64,000 bases of DNA from Mesonia aestuariivivens (GTDB lineage: Bacteria > Bacteroidota > Bacteroidia > Flavobacteriales > Flavobacteriaceae): positions 248,001 through 312,000 of the forward strand of contig NZ_JAHWDF010000002.1 of the NCBI RefSeq assembly GCF_019311235.1. The letters are read 5' to 3'. Numbering within the stretch: the first letter of the stretch is position 1; every line of letters begins with the position of its first letter. The notes under the pieces are model-generated. The model was not told where the DNA came from. It saw only the letters and a list, made by a program, of their open reading frames with translations, and searched no databases. A program made the translations under genes and the position numbers. Positions 18,570-25,715 of this stretch are shown in pieces.

Positions 18570-19931
18570 ATGAACATGGAATTATTTGAAGATTTTAAAA
18601 TAAATAGACAATTACAATACGCCATTGAAGATTTAGGGTTTAAAAAACCAACACCTATTCAGTCTAAATCTTTTCCTGTTATTATGAGCGGGAGAGATGT
18701 GGTAGGTATTGCGCAAACAGGTACAGGTAAAACTTTTGCCTATATGCTGCCTATTTTGCAAAATTTAAAATTTTCAAAACAAAAGCATCCGCGTGTTCTT
18801 ATAATGGTGCCTACAAGAGAATTGGTAATTCAGGTAGAGCAGGAGATCTCAAAATTTGCTAAGTACTTAAACCTTAGAGTGGCAGCGGTTTATGGAGGAG
18901 TGAATATGAATACACATCATCAATTAGTAGCCCAAGGTTGTGATATAGTGGTAGCAACGCCAGGTAGATTATATGATTTAACCTTAAGTAGAGCGCTTCA
19001 ACTAAAACAGATTAAACAATTAGTGATAGATGAAGTAGATGTGATGCTAGATTTAGGATTTAGATTTCAGCTTACCAATATTTTAGAAGTGCTTCCGCCT
19101 AAAAAACAAAATATTATGTTTTCGGCAACCATGACCGATGATGTAAAACTTTTTATTGATGATTTTTTTAAGACTCCAGAGAATATTTCGGTTGCGGTAA
19201 GCGGTACTCCTTTAGATAATATAGACCAAACATGTTATTCGGTTCCTAATTTTTACACCAAGGTTAACCTGCTTCAATATCTATTAAAAGATAAAAGTCT
19301 ATTTCAAAAAGTATTGATATTTGTACCTAATAAAAAGAGTGCAGATTTAGTCTTTACCTTATTAGAAGAAAAATACACTAATGAAGTTGCGGTTATACAC
19401 TCTAATAAAACACAAAATTACCGTATACGTTCTATAGAAAGCTTTAATAAAGAAGAAGTTCGCATATTAGTGACCAGTGACGTGATGTCTCGCGGGTTAG
19501 ATTTATATAAAATTACCCATGTAATTAATTTTGATACGCCTTTATTTCCTGAAAATTATATGCATCGTATCGGAAGAACTGGTCGTGCAGAAGAGCAAGG
19601 AAGTTCTGTCTTATTATATACCGAAAAAGAAGAACCCGCAAAAGAAGCGATTGAGGAGTTGATGGATTATGAAATTACGAAATTAGAGCTTCCAACTGAA
19701 GTTGAAATTTCTAAAGAACTTACTCCAGAAGAAAGACCACAACATCGCGAGAAAGATTTTACCAAGCAAAAGAAAGATGAAGAAATTGGTGGCGCTGCCT
19801 TTCATGAAAAGAAAGAGAAGAACCAAAAAGAAAATTTGGGAGGCTCTTACCGTAGAAAAATACAAGAGAAATATAAAAAGCCAAAAACAAGAGGAGATAA
19901 AAATTATAATAAGCGAAATAAAAACAAATAA
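18570..19931 (+). CDS. DEAD-box RNA helicase (RhlE-like)
   Basis: This is an ATP-dependent RNA helicase with both RecA domains. The Q motif is FKKPTPIQSKSFP, motif I AQTGTGKT (about residues 49-56), and Ia PTRELV. Motif II is DEVD instead of the textbook DEAD (near 154), motif III SAT, and motif VI HRIGRTGRAE. The C-terminus is a Lys/Arg/Glu-rich disordered tail with GGSYRRKIQEKYKKP, likely for RNA contact. A start at 18570 or at the second ATG two codons later is possible. It is one of five DEAD-box-type genes in this window. Confidence 0.93.
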   Translation: MNMELFEDFKINRQLQYAIEDLGFKKPTPIQSKSFPVIMSGRDVVGIAQTGTGKTFAYMLPILQNLKFSKQKHPRVLIMVPTRELVIQVEQEISKFAKYLNLRVAAVYGGVNMNTHHQLVAQGCDIVVATPGRLYDLTLSRALQLKQIKQLVIDEVDVMLDLGFRFQLTNILEVLPPKKQNIMFSATMTDDVKLFIDDFFKTPENISVAVSGTPLDNIDQTCYSVPNFYTKVNLLQYLLKDKSLFQKVLIFVPNKKSADLVFTLLEEKYTNEVAVIHSNKTQNYRIRSIESFNKEEVRILVTSDVMSRGLDLYKITHVINFDTPLFPENYMHRIGRTGRAEEQGSSVLLYTEKEEPAKEAIEELMDYEITKLELPTEVEISKELTPEERPQHREKDFTKQKKDEEIGGAAFHEKKEKNQKENLGGSYRRKIQEKYKKPKTRGDKNYNKRNKNK

Positions 19932-20162
19932 TAGATCACTTTTTCCGTACAAGAAAGGCTAATCTGCTTTTTTATAGCAAATTAAAGTTGAAAAAAAACA
20001 AAAAATTCTACTAAAATCAGCTTTAAATGCATTTGTATCTATATAAATAACTAGCAATCAGTGAATTGTAATTATTTGAAAATAAATGAATTAAATGCCT
20101 TGAGAACCAATAATTAGTCTCATATTTACAATATTATAAATAACAATTTTAATTACATTACA

Positions 20163-20354
20163 ATGAATAAAGGAACAGTAAAATTCTTCAATGACACTAA
20201 AGGTTTTGGATTTATCACTGAAGAAGGTGCAGACAAAGATCATTTTGTGCACATCTCTGGATTAATTGATGAAGTTCGTGAAGGTGACGAAGTAGAGTTT
20301 GATTTACAAGAAGGAAACAGAGGATTAAACGCAGTAAACGTAAAAGTTATCTAA
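20163..20354 (+). CDS. Cold-shock protein (CspA family)
   Basis: This is a 63-residue OB-fold nucleic-acid chaperone. RNP1 is KGFGFI (near residues 14-19) and the RNP2-like segment is DHFVHIS (near 26-32), with GDEVEFDLQEGNRGLNAVNV at the end. It is expected to bind single-stranded RNA or DNA and melt mRNA structure. The 230-base gene-free region upstream could hold a structured cold-responsive leader, as is common in csp genes, but I did not identify a specific fold. A strong terminator follows at 20382. Confidence 0.96.
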   Translation: MNKGTVKFFNDTKGFGFITEEGADKDHFVHISGLIDEVREGDEVEFDLQEGNRGLNAVNVKVI

Positions 20355-20381
20355 CATATACACGTTAAAAGGTTTATTAGT

Positions 20382-20412
20382 AAAGCCCATCTTTTTTAAG
20401 GTGGGCTTTTTG
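20382..20412 (+). terminator. Terminator of the cold-shock gene
   Basis: AAAGCCCATCTT pairs with AAGGTGGGCTTT (one G-U pair) around TTTT and is followed by a T-run. This is a classic intrinsic terminator 28 bases after the stop codon. Confidence 0.92.
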
Positions 20413-20684
20413 TATTATAATTTATAGAGTTATGGGTAATTTTATCTGGCTAAAAAAAGATTACTTTCTATTTTTTGAAGAATTATTAGATAAAGAAGAA
20501 TAGTTACTGCATATTGGTTCAGTTTGATATAGAAAAGAAGATTATTTTATCTAAAATATTTATTAGTGAAAATAAAACTATCGTGATTATTACGCTACAT
20601 GAAAATCTAAATAAAAAGCAAATTACCAGCTAGTGATAGAATTTTTTGTGTTTTTAAATAGTTACCTAAAAGTTTAGCTTACTA
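20413..20684. other. Gene-free stretch, nothing recognised
   Basis: This is AT-rich sequence between the csp terminator and the convergent lipoprotein gene. The only frame from an ATG on the plus strand near 20431 is 23 codons long and has no supporting features. No RNA or repeat was recognised. Confidence 0.5.
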
Positions 20685-21350
20685 TTATTCAGTCACAAAA
20701 ATTTCTTCTTCTTTTAAGTCTTCAATAAATTCTTTAGTAAAAAGTTTTAAACCTTCGCTGACCAGGTAATCAGAGTCAAAAGCTTGCTTAATATCAATAT
20801 TAATTTTCCAAATTAAATCTTCTTCTTCATTTTTTTCGCAAATACAATATAAATTAGAAGCTACTCGGTGTACGGTATAATCTTTAAAACCTTCTTCTGC
20901 AGAATATAATTCTTTATTTTTAGTTACATCTTCTTTAAAACTACCAAAAAATTCATTGTAATACCTAATAATTGCTGATTTTGAATCTTTACCAGTTTCT
21001 CCGATAACCTTAGTAATTAAAACCGAATCAAATTTTTGTTCCTCTAATTGATTAATATAGGGGAGCCAAGCTTCCATCGTTTGGGGAATAGTTTTCATAT
21101 CGTCTTTAAAAAAAGACAAACTTCCTTCAGCATTAATTCCATTTTTCAGCAATGTCGCAGTAAGTTGTTGCTCAAAATGTTCTCGTATCGTTACATTATT
21201 TGTCATTCCTAATACTAAAACTTTGTGTAATTTTACATCTTCAGATGCTGGTTTTCGCCAATTACTTACTTGTTTAGTACTGGAACAAGAGATTATGATC
21301 AAAACTAATACAGTTAGGTTAAGAAAAGATAGTTGTCGAGGAATACGCAT
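20685..21350 (-). CDS. Hypothetical lipoprotein, 221 residues
   Basis: A short basic N-terminus and hydrophobic stretch end in a lipobox with Cys (LIIISCSSTKQVSNWR, Cys about residue 22), so the protein is probably membrane-anchored on the periplasmic side. After the lipobox it has VSNWRKPASEDVKLHKVLVLGMTNNVTIREHFEQQL, a pattern I recall from other small Bacteroidota and proteobacterial lipoproteins of unknown role (SxWxxP, then KVLVLGxxxxxxxRxxFE). There is no catalytic motif. It is flanked downstream by the csp unit and upstream by a large repeat-rich tract. Confidence 0.8.
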   Translation of the reverse strand: MRIPRQLSFLNLTVLVLIIISCSSTKQVSNWRKPASEDVKLHKVLVLGMTNNVTIREHFEQQLTATLLKNGINAEGSLSFFKDDMKTIPQTMEAWLPYINQLEEQKFDSVLITKVIGETGKDSKSAIIRYYNEFFGSFKEDVTKNKELYSAEEGFKDYTVHRVASNLYCICEKNEEEDLIWKINIDIKQAFDSDYLVSEGLKLFTKEFIEDLKEEEIFVTE

Positions 21351-21505
21351 CGTTATAAAATTGAAATGTTAATTTTTCTACCAAAGTTAACCAATAAGCT
21401 TAAGAGGAACTGATAAAATAATTCTAATTTTCTCTTTAAATGGTTTTTTAACCACGGGATAATAGCTAGAGGGTGGAGGTGAGTATTGAGTGCAAAGTAA
21501 GATTG

Positions 21506-21538
21506 ACCCTTCGACAAGCTCAGTGAGACATTGCTGAA
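21506..21538 (+). repeat. Repeat family R1, copy a
   Basis: The core CCCTTCGACAAGCTCAGTGA, followed by GACATTGCTGAA, recurs in slightly changed form at 21856. The core is partly palindromic and resembles a REP-like element. Confidence 0.75.
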
Positions 21539-21606
21539 TACGAAGTTGAAGTTGAAACTGAAATTGAAAAAATATAGAATTGAAACGACATATCGAGTAA
21601 AGTATT

Positions 21607-21673
21607 GAAAATCAAGATAGCGGCGCAGGGAAAAAGATAAAAAGCTGTTTGACCGTAGGGGGTTCTTTTTATC
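21607..21673 (+). repeat. Repeat family R2, copy a
   Basis: The segment contains GAAAATCAAG, then AAAAGCTGTTTGACCG and a GTTCTTTT end. It aligns along its length with 24171-24240. I recall a similar AAGCTGTTTGA-containing repeat in other flavobacterial genomes. Confidence 0.75.
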
Positions 21674-21855
21674 TGTGGAGGAGGGTACCGTAGTATTTTC
21701 TTATACTTTTCTCGTCAGCCTAGATTTTTTGCGTCTTTTTCATCTATGAAAAATAAGGGAAGAGCCCTAGATAAAGTTGAAATTGAAAAACATCCATACC
21801 GTCTGTTGGGCAAACAGTTGGTGAGTTTTGAGAGATGGGAGATGAGATGAAAATA

Positions 21856-21889
21856 ACCCTTCGACAGGCTCAGGGGTGACATTGCTGAA
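21856..21889 (+). repeat. Repeat family R1, copy b
   Basis: This copy has the core CCCTTCGACAGGCTCAGGGG followed by TGACATTGCTGAA. It differs from copy a at a few positions only. Confidence 0.75.
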
Positions 21890-22004
21890 AATGAAAACTA
21901 CTGCCTACTGCTCACACCTTTTACTCCCCAAGCAGTTGAAACTGACTTTTTTTCTGGTACAAAGTCCCTTATTTCCACCCATGCAAAGCTTAAGCTAAGC
22001 CATA

Positions 22005-22083
22005 GCTTCTTCGATACTCCTTCGAGATTTCCTTGAGTAAAGTACCGTATTTCCTAGAAAACACGAATAAAACTCGAAGAAGC
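22005..22083. repeat. Inverted repeat pair, 10 bp arms
   Basis: GCTTCTTCGA (22005-22014) and its exact complement TCGAAGAAGC (22074-22083) flank 59 bases. Further CTTCGAG-like words lie on both sides, so the element could fold into a longer imperfect hairpin. Confidence 0.55.
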
Positions 22084-22465
22084 TTCGAGCTACCTAGGAA
22101 TTTGCTAGGGGAAATCCGAGGTTAAAATGGTGATTTTGGAGGTGTATGGAACAGAGGAATTTTAAGTGACTTTAAAGAGATTGAGCTTAATTGGTCACCG
22201 GAATCTTTTTATAGATCGATTATAAATGAGGAATAAGTATATTTAACTATAAACTTATGTTTAATGATAGCCAAAAATGGGTTTTTGTACCATAAGCTTA
22301 TGGTATGATTATTTTTAAAATATTGATTTGCAATAATTTAGATTAATAACTAAGTAGTGATTTTTGTTGAACGAGAAGCTGAACTTGAAATCGAAAAATA
22401 CTACTTACTTCCTCCTGCCAAATGAAGACTCAACTCTCATCACTAACCATTCACAAACTCAACTC

Positions 22466-22523
22466 CTTCTCGATACAATTTTATCCTCGCTATCGCTCGG
22501 CTAAAATCCCTCGAAGTGACTGG
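22466..22523 (+). repeat. Repeat family R4, copy a
   Basis: CTTCTCGATACAATTTTATC is followed by a CGCTATCG segment and TCGAAGTGACTGGA. It matches 23682-23745. Confidence 0.7.
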
Positions 22524-22692
22524 AGTAATGGTGAGTTTTTGAGTTGATGAGTAGTGATTATAGACAAGGATTAAAACTGAAGTTGAATTCGAAATTGATC
22601 AAGATTTCTCCTAGCGTCGAAATGACAGTGTGGAGTTTAGGTAGTAGGTTGTAGGAAATAGATAGTTGGGAGTATATTGTAGGAAGTGGAGA

Positions 22693-22740
22693 GTTAGCTT
22701 AGAGAACTTAGATCATAGCATATAGAACCTAGACTTGGAG
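22693..22740 (+). repeat. Repeat family R3, copy a
   Basis: GTTAGCTTAGAGAACTTAGA then TATAGAACCTAGACTTGGAG. Related copies are at 23561, 23757 and 24073. Confidence 0.75.
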
Positions 22741-22761
22741 AGCGGGTAGTTCGTGATTATT

Positions 22762-22791
22762 CACGTATCTTTGATAAATAATAAATACGTG
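22762..22791 (+). promoter_or_regulatory. Inverted-repeat operator upstream of the toxin-antitoxin operon
   Basis: CACGTAT (22762-22768) and ATACGTG (22785-22791) are exact inverted copies separated by 16 bases. They lie 15 bases before a -7 box (TATATTTG, 22806-22813) and 52 bases before the antitoxin ATG, the usual place for an autoregulatory toxin-antitoxin operator. Confidence 0.55.
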
Positions 22792-22805
22792 TAAAAAAAT
22801 CTTTT

Positions 22806-22813
22806 TATATTTG
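22806..22813 (+). promoter_or_regulatory. -7 promoter box of the toxin-antitoxin operon
   Basis: TATATTTG matches the TAnnTTTG consensus and lies 30 bases before the ATG at 22843. No well-spaced -33 box was seen. Confidence 0.45.
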
Positions 22814-22842
22814 TAATTGAGTAAGCTCAAAACTATGCTGAT

Positions 22843-23097
22843 ATGAATACTAAATTAACATTGACGATTGAACAAGAAATCATCAAAAAGGCAAAAGAAT
22901 ATGCTAAAGATAAAAATCGTAGCTTATCAGATATTGTTGAAAATTACTTAAAAATCTTAACTGGAGCTGAGCAAAAAGAAAAAACAAAAAAGCTTCAACC
23001 TATGGTTAAGTCCTTAAAAGGTTCTTTTAAAATACCAACACCGGATATGGATTACAAAAAGGAACTTAAAAACAGGTTAGAAGAAAAATATTCTTAA
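22843..23097 (+). CDS. DUF6364-type antitoxin (ribbon-helix-helix-like)
   Basis: The 84-residue protein starts with NTKLTLTIEQEIIKKAKEYA and then DKNRSLSDIVENYL. This is the strand-helix-helix layout of ribbon-helix-helix DNA-binding antitoxins in the DUF6364 family. The C-terminal half (after residue 45) is Lys-rich and probably wraps the toxin. Its stop overlaps the start of the PIN-domain gene by one base (TAATG), so the two are translationally coupled. It should bind its own operator, and the inverted repeat at 22762-22791 is the candidate. Confidence 0.88.
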   Translation: MNTKLTLTIEQEIIKKAKEYAKDKNRSLSDIVENYLKILTGAEQKEKTKKLQPMVKSLKGSFKIPTPDMDYKKELKNRLEEKYS

Positions 23098-23525
23098 TGG
23101 ATAAGGTACTGATTGATACCGACGTAATTTTAGATTTCTTTTACGATCGTGAACCTTTTGCAGAGTTTGCCACTCAACTTTTAAACCTCTGTGAAGCTGA
23201 TAAAATAAAAGCATATACCACACCGGTAATCATCTGTAATGTTTATTATTTACTCAGAAAAAGCGCCAAGCACGAAATAATCATTGAAAAAATCAAACAG
23301 CTTTTAACGATCATCGAGATCATCGCTATGGATAAAGAAGTTGTCTATAGGGCACTGAATTCCGGTTTTAAAGATTTTGAAGATGCATTACAAAACTTTT
23401 CAGCTATAGAAAATGGACAAATAAAGCTGATCCTCACTAGAAACGTAAAAGACTATAAAAAAAGTAAATTAGCGGTGCTAACACCAGAAACTTATTTAAA
23501 AGGAAATTTCGGAAGTGAGCGATAA
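23097..23525 (+). CDS. PIN-domain toxin (VapC-like ribonuclease)
   Basis: This 142-residue PIN domain protein carries the acidic residues expected for a metal-dependent RNase. They are Asp in LIDTDVILDFFYDREP (near 7-18), a Glu in the helical middle, the FEDALQ segment (near 95-100), and LTRNVKDYKKSKL with the final Asp. It is partnered with the DUF6364 antitoxin through a TAATG overlap. The module is known to act by cleaving tRNA or other RNA; the target here is unknown. Repeat-dense DNA lies on both sides, which suggests acquisition or rearrangement. Confidence 0.9.
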   Translation: MDKVLIDTDVILDFFYDREPFAEFATQLLNLCEADKIKAYTTPVIICNVYYLLRKSAKHEIIIEKIKQLLTIIEIIAMDKEVVYRALNSGFKDFEDALQNFSAIENGQIKLILTRNVKDYKKSKLAVLTPETYLKGNFGSER

Positions 23526-23560
23526 GATACTGCGAAGGTAGTTGGAAGCTGGGAGTTTGA

Positions 23561-23600
23561 AGAGAGCTTAGATGATAGAATATAGATTCTAGACATTTGG
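23561..23600 (+). repeat. Repeat family R3, copy b
   Basis: GAGCTTAGATGATAGAATAT then AGATTCTAGACATTTGG. It is shorter at its left end than copies a, c and d. Confidence 0.65.
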
Positions 23601-23681
23601 AAAGTAGTGAGCTTTTGAGTTTGTGAGTTGAGTGTAGATAAAGAATGAAATTGAAAAAACTGATTACTGTTCACTAAAAAA

Positions 23682-23745
23682 CTTCTCGATACAATTTTAT
23701 CCTCTCTAGGCGCTCGCTATCCTAAAACCATTCGAAGAGACAGAA
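23682..23745 (+). repeat. Repeat family R4, copy b
   Basis: CTTCTCGATACAATTTTATC followed by a GCGCTCGCTATCC segment and TTCGAAGAGACAGAA. It aligns with 22466-22523. Confidence 0.7.
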
Positions 23746-23756
23746 TGAAGTTGGAA

Positions 23757-23805
23757 GTTAGCCTAGAGAACTTAGATGATAGAATATAGACCCTAGACTT
23801 TGGGA
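23757..23805 (+). repeat. Repeat family R3, copy c
   Basis: GTTAGCCTAGAGAACTTAGA then GATAGAATATAGACCCTAG. This is one of the best-preserved copies of the family. Confidence 0.75.
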
Positions 23806-23885
23806 GTGAGGAGATTTTGAGTTCGTGAGTGATGAGTATAGAGAAAGATTGAAATAGAACATCAAGAATCCTTAAAATGGCTTTT

Positions 23886-24005
23886 TTTTTAGATCTGTAG
23901 TAATGAGAAGAAATTTTAGAGCTTGGGCAGAGGAGGATGGGACGAGCGGTAGCGTTTGCCATCCGCAGGCGTCAAAATTTCTGTACTCATTCAAGGATCT
24001 AAAAA
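23886..24005. repeat. 120-bp element with terminal inverted repeats (MITE-like)
   Basis: TTTTTAGATC (23886-23895) and GATCTAAAAA (23996-24005) are perfect 10-bp inverted ends. Inside them AATGAG/AGAAATTTT and its complement form a second arm pair, and GGATGG (23935-23940) and CCATCC (23959-23964) form an inner stem. The whole element could fold into one long imperfect hairpin. AGAAATTTTAGAGC within it recurs exactly at 37485-37498. Confidence 0.6.
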
Positions 24006-24072
24006 TCACGCCTAGACTTTTGCTTCTTTTCGGCAATGGAAAAGAAGAGAGGATGTGAAGTTGAAGTTGAAA

Positions 24073-24120
24073 GTTAGCCTAGAGAACTTAGACGATAGAG
24101 TATAGATTCTAGACTTGGAG
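24073..24120 (+). repeat. Repeat family R3, copy d
   Basis: GTTAGCCTAGAGAACTTAGA then CGATAGAGTATAGATTCTAG and ACTTGGAG. Confidence 0.75.
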
Positions 24121-24170
24121 AGTAGTGAGTTGCTGAATAACATGAAACCCGGCCTACGAGAAAAACTTTA

Positions 24171-24240
24171 AAAATCAAGGTGGCAGCGTTGGGTTAGAGC
24201 TCAAAAGCTGTTTGACCGCAGGAAGTTCTTTTCAGCAATG
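24171..24240 (+). repeat. Repeat family R2, copy b
   Basis: AAAATCAAGGTGGCAGCG then CAAAAGCTGTTTGACCGC and AGTTCTTTTCAGCAATGG. It is in the same orientation as copy a at 21607. Confidence 0.75.
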
Positions 24241-24350
24241 GAAAAGAAGAGGGATTGTGAAGTTGAAGTTGAAGTCGATAAATATTGCCAGATGAAGACT
24301 TTTAACTAAAAATACCTGTCACTGCATGGTATTCTCCAGCAAGGGGTGGT

Positions 24351-24358
24351 TATCTTTG
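24351..24358 (+). promoter_or_regulatory. -7 promoter box of the DEAD-box gene pair
   Basis: TATCTTTG matches TAnnTTTG and lies 15 bases before the preferred ATG at 24373. Confidence 0.4.
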
Positions 24359-24372
24359 CTAAAAAATATTTC

Positions 24373-25710
24373 ATGTCAATACCATTTTCAGCGTTAGGAA
24401 TTCAAGAGGAACTTCAACAGGCTTTAGCCAATTTAAATATTTCTCAACCCACCGTTATTCAGCAAAAAGCAATTCCACTTATTCTTCAAGAAAAGGAAGA
24501 CTTGGTAGTTTTGTCAAAAACAGGAACCGGAAAAACTGCTGCTTTTGGTTTGCCAATATTGCAATTAGTTCATCCAGAACAACATCATATTCAAGCGCTT
24601 GTTTTGGCACCTACACGTGAATTAGGAAATCAAATCTATGAGAATTTAAAATCATTTGCAACTCAACTTCCTGAACTTAAAATCAATGGAGTATTTGGAG
24701 GAAATCCAATTAAACCGCAAATTGAAGAATTAAAAAATTTACCTCAAATCTTGGTAGCTACTCCAGGTAGGTTATTAGATTTAATCGAAAAAGGGGCTTT
24801 AAGTTTAGAAAAACTTGAATATTTAGTATTAGATGAAGTTGATGAAATGCTAAGTGCATTGAAAGAAGAAGTTGAGCTTATTTTGAAAACTGCCCCCAAG
24901 CAACGAAGAACCTTTTTGTTTACAGCAACTATGCCTGGAACTATTAAGCAGTTGGTTCAAAATTATATGGGTAAAAAGGTTTTCCATATTGAAGCAGATA
25001 TGCAAACTACTGGCCATCAAGGTATCGATCATCAATACGTGGTGGTCGAACCTATTGAGAAGCTAGAAGTTTTACTTCACTTTTTAAATACAAGAGAGGG
25101 AGAACGTGGTATTATTTTTTGTAAAACCAAAGCGGCCGTAAATAAACTGGCGAAGAAATTAGCCATCAATAAATTTTCTTCGGGCGCTATTCACGGAAGT
25201 TTAACCCAAGGGATTCGTGATCGAATCATGGGACAATTTAGAGAAGGGCATATCCAAATTTTAGTCGCTACAGATTTAGCAGCACGTGGGATCGATGTTA
25301 AAGATATTTCTTACGTAGTAAATTACCATTTACCCGATACCTTTGATGCTTATGTACACCGAAGCGGAAGAACCGCCAGAGCAGGAGCGAAGGGGTTTTC
25401 GTTAACTGTTTTGCAGGAAGAAGAAGTACACGAGATTGCCGATTTTGAAGAAGAATTAGGAATTCAATTTAAAGAATATCAAAAAGCCGATGCGCAAAGC
25501 ATAGAAGATAACAATACGCTTTTGTGGGCTAAAAAAGTATTTAAAACGAAACCTAATCGAGAAGTTTCAGAAGAATTAAAAACGAAGGTAAAAACCATTT
25601 TTCATCACTTGACTAAAGAAGAGTTGATCGAAAAAGCATTGGCGCATTATTTAAATCAAAAAACTTCTATTTCTGCTAACGATAATTCTACCAAGGATAA
25701 AAAACAATAA
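24373..25710 (+). CDS. DEAD-box RNA helicase (DeaD/CshA-like)
   Basis: The two-domain RNA helicase core is complete: Q motif ISQPTVIQQKAIP, motif I SKTGTGKT, Ia PTRELG, TPGR, motif II DEVD, motif III SAT, motif V ARGIDV and motif VI HRSGRTARAG. The C-terminus continues past the core for about 90 residues with a helical segment (LTKEELIEKALAHYLN) that resembles the start of the DeaD dimerisation/RNA-binding region but lacks a full RNA-binding domain. The ATG at 24373 (SIPFSALGIQEEL) is preferred to an upstream alternative start at 24346. It is followed 5 bases later by another DEAD-box gene. Confidence 0.93.
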   Translation: MSIPFSALGIQEELQQALANLNISQPTVIQQKAIPLILQEKEDLVVLSKTGTGKTAAFGLPILQLVHPEQHHIQALVLAPTRELGNQIYENLKSFATQLPELKINGVFGGNPIKPQIEELKNLPQILVATPGRLLDLIEKGALSLEKLEYLVLDEVDEMLSALKEEVELILKTAPKQRRTFLFTATMPGTIKQLVQNYMGKKVFHIEADMQTTGHQGIDHQYVVVEPIEKLEVLLHFLNTREGERGIIFCKTKAAVNKLAKKLAINKFSSGAIHGSLTQGIRDRIMGQFREGHIQILVATDLAARGIDVKDISYVVNYHLPDTFDAYVHRSGRTARAGAKGFSLTVLQEEEVHEIADFEEELGIQFKEYQKADAQSIEDNNTLLWAKKVFKTKPNREVSEELKTKVKTIFHHLTKEELIEKALAHYLNQKTSISANDNSTKDKKQ

Positions 25711-25715
25711 ATTTT

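Larger units (their letters stand above)
21351..22692. other. Repeat-rich gene-free tract, left block
   Basis: This stretch of about 1.3 kb has no credible gene and is locally richer in G and C than its surroundings. It contains copies of several dispersed repeats listed separately (families R1, R2, R4 and a 10-bp inverted pair) and low-complexity runs of GAAGTTGAA-type hexamers (near 21540-21570, 21776, 22377, 22575). The same repeat families recur after the toxin-antitoxin pair at 22843-23525. Confidence 0.7.
23526..24350. other. Repeat-rich gene-free tract, right block
   Basis: There is no credible gene here. It carries R3 copies b-d, R4 copy b, R2 copy b, a 120-bp terminal-inverted-repeat element (23886-24005) and GAAGTTGAA-type low-complexity runs near 24056 and 24255. 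The same families lie upstream of the toxin-antitoxin pair. Confidence 0.7.

Noticed and set aside
19683-19962. Two overlapping frames at the end of the DEAD-box gene
   Set aside because: Both arise from the A/G-rich repetitive tail of the helicase gene and have no independent support.
20431-20502. A 23-codon frame after the csp terminator
   Set aside because: Too short, no ribosome site or conserved feature, and it lies in a gene-free stretch.
21351-24350. CRISPR array in the repeat-rich tract
   Set aside because: The repeats are long, imperfect, irregularly spaced and of several families. There are no short identical repeats with uniform spacers, and no cas genes are near.
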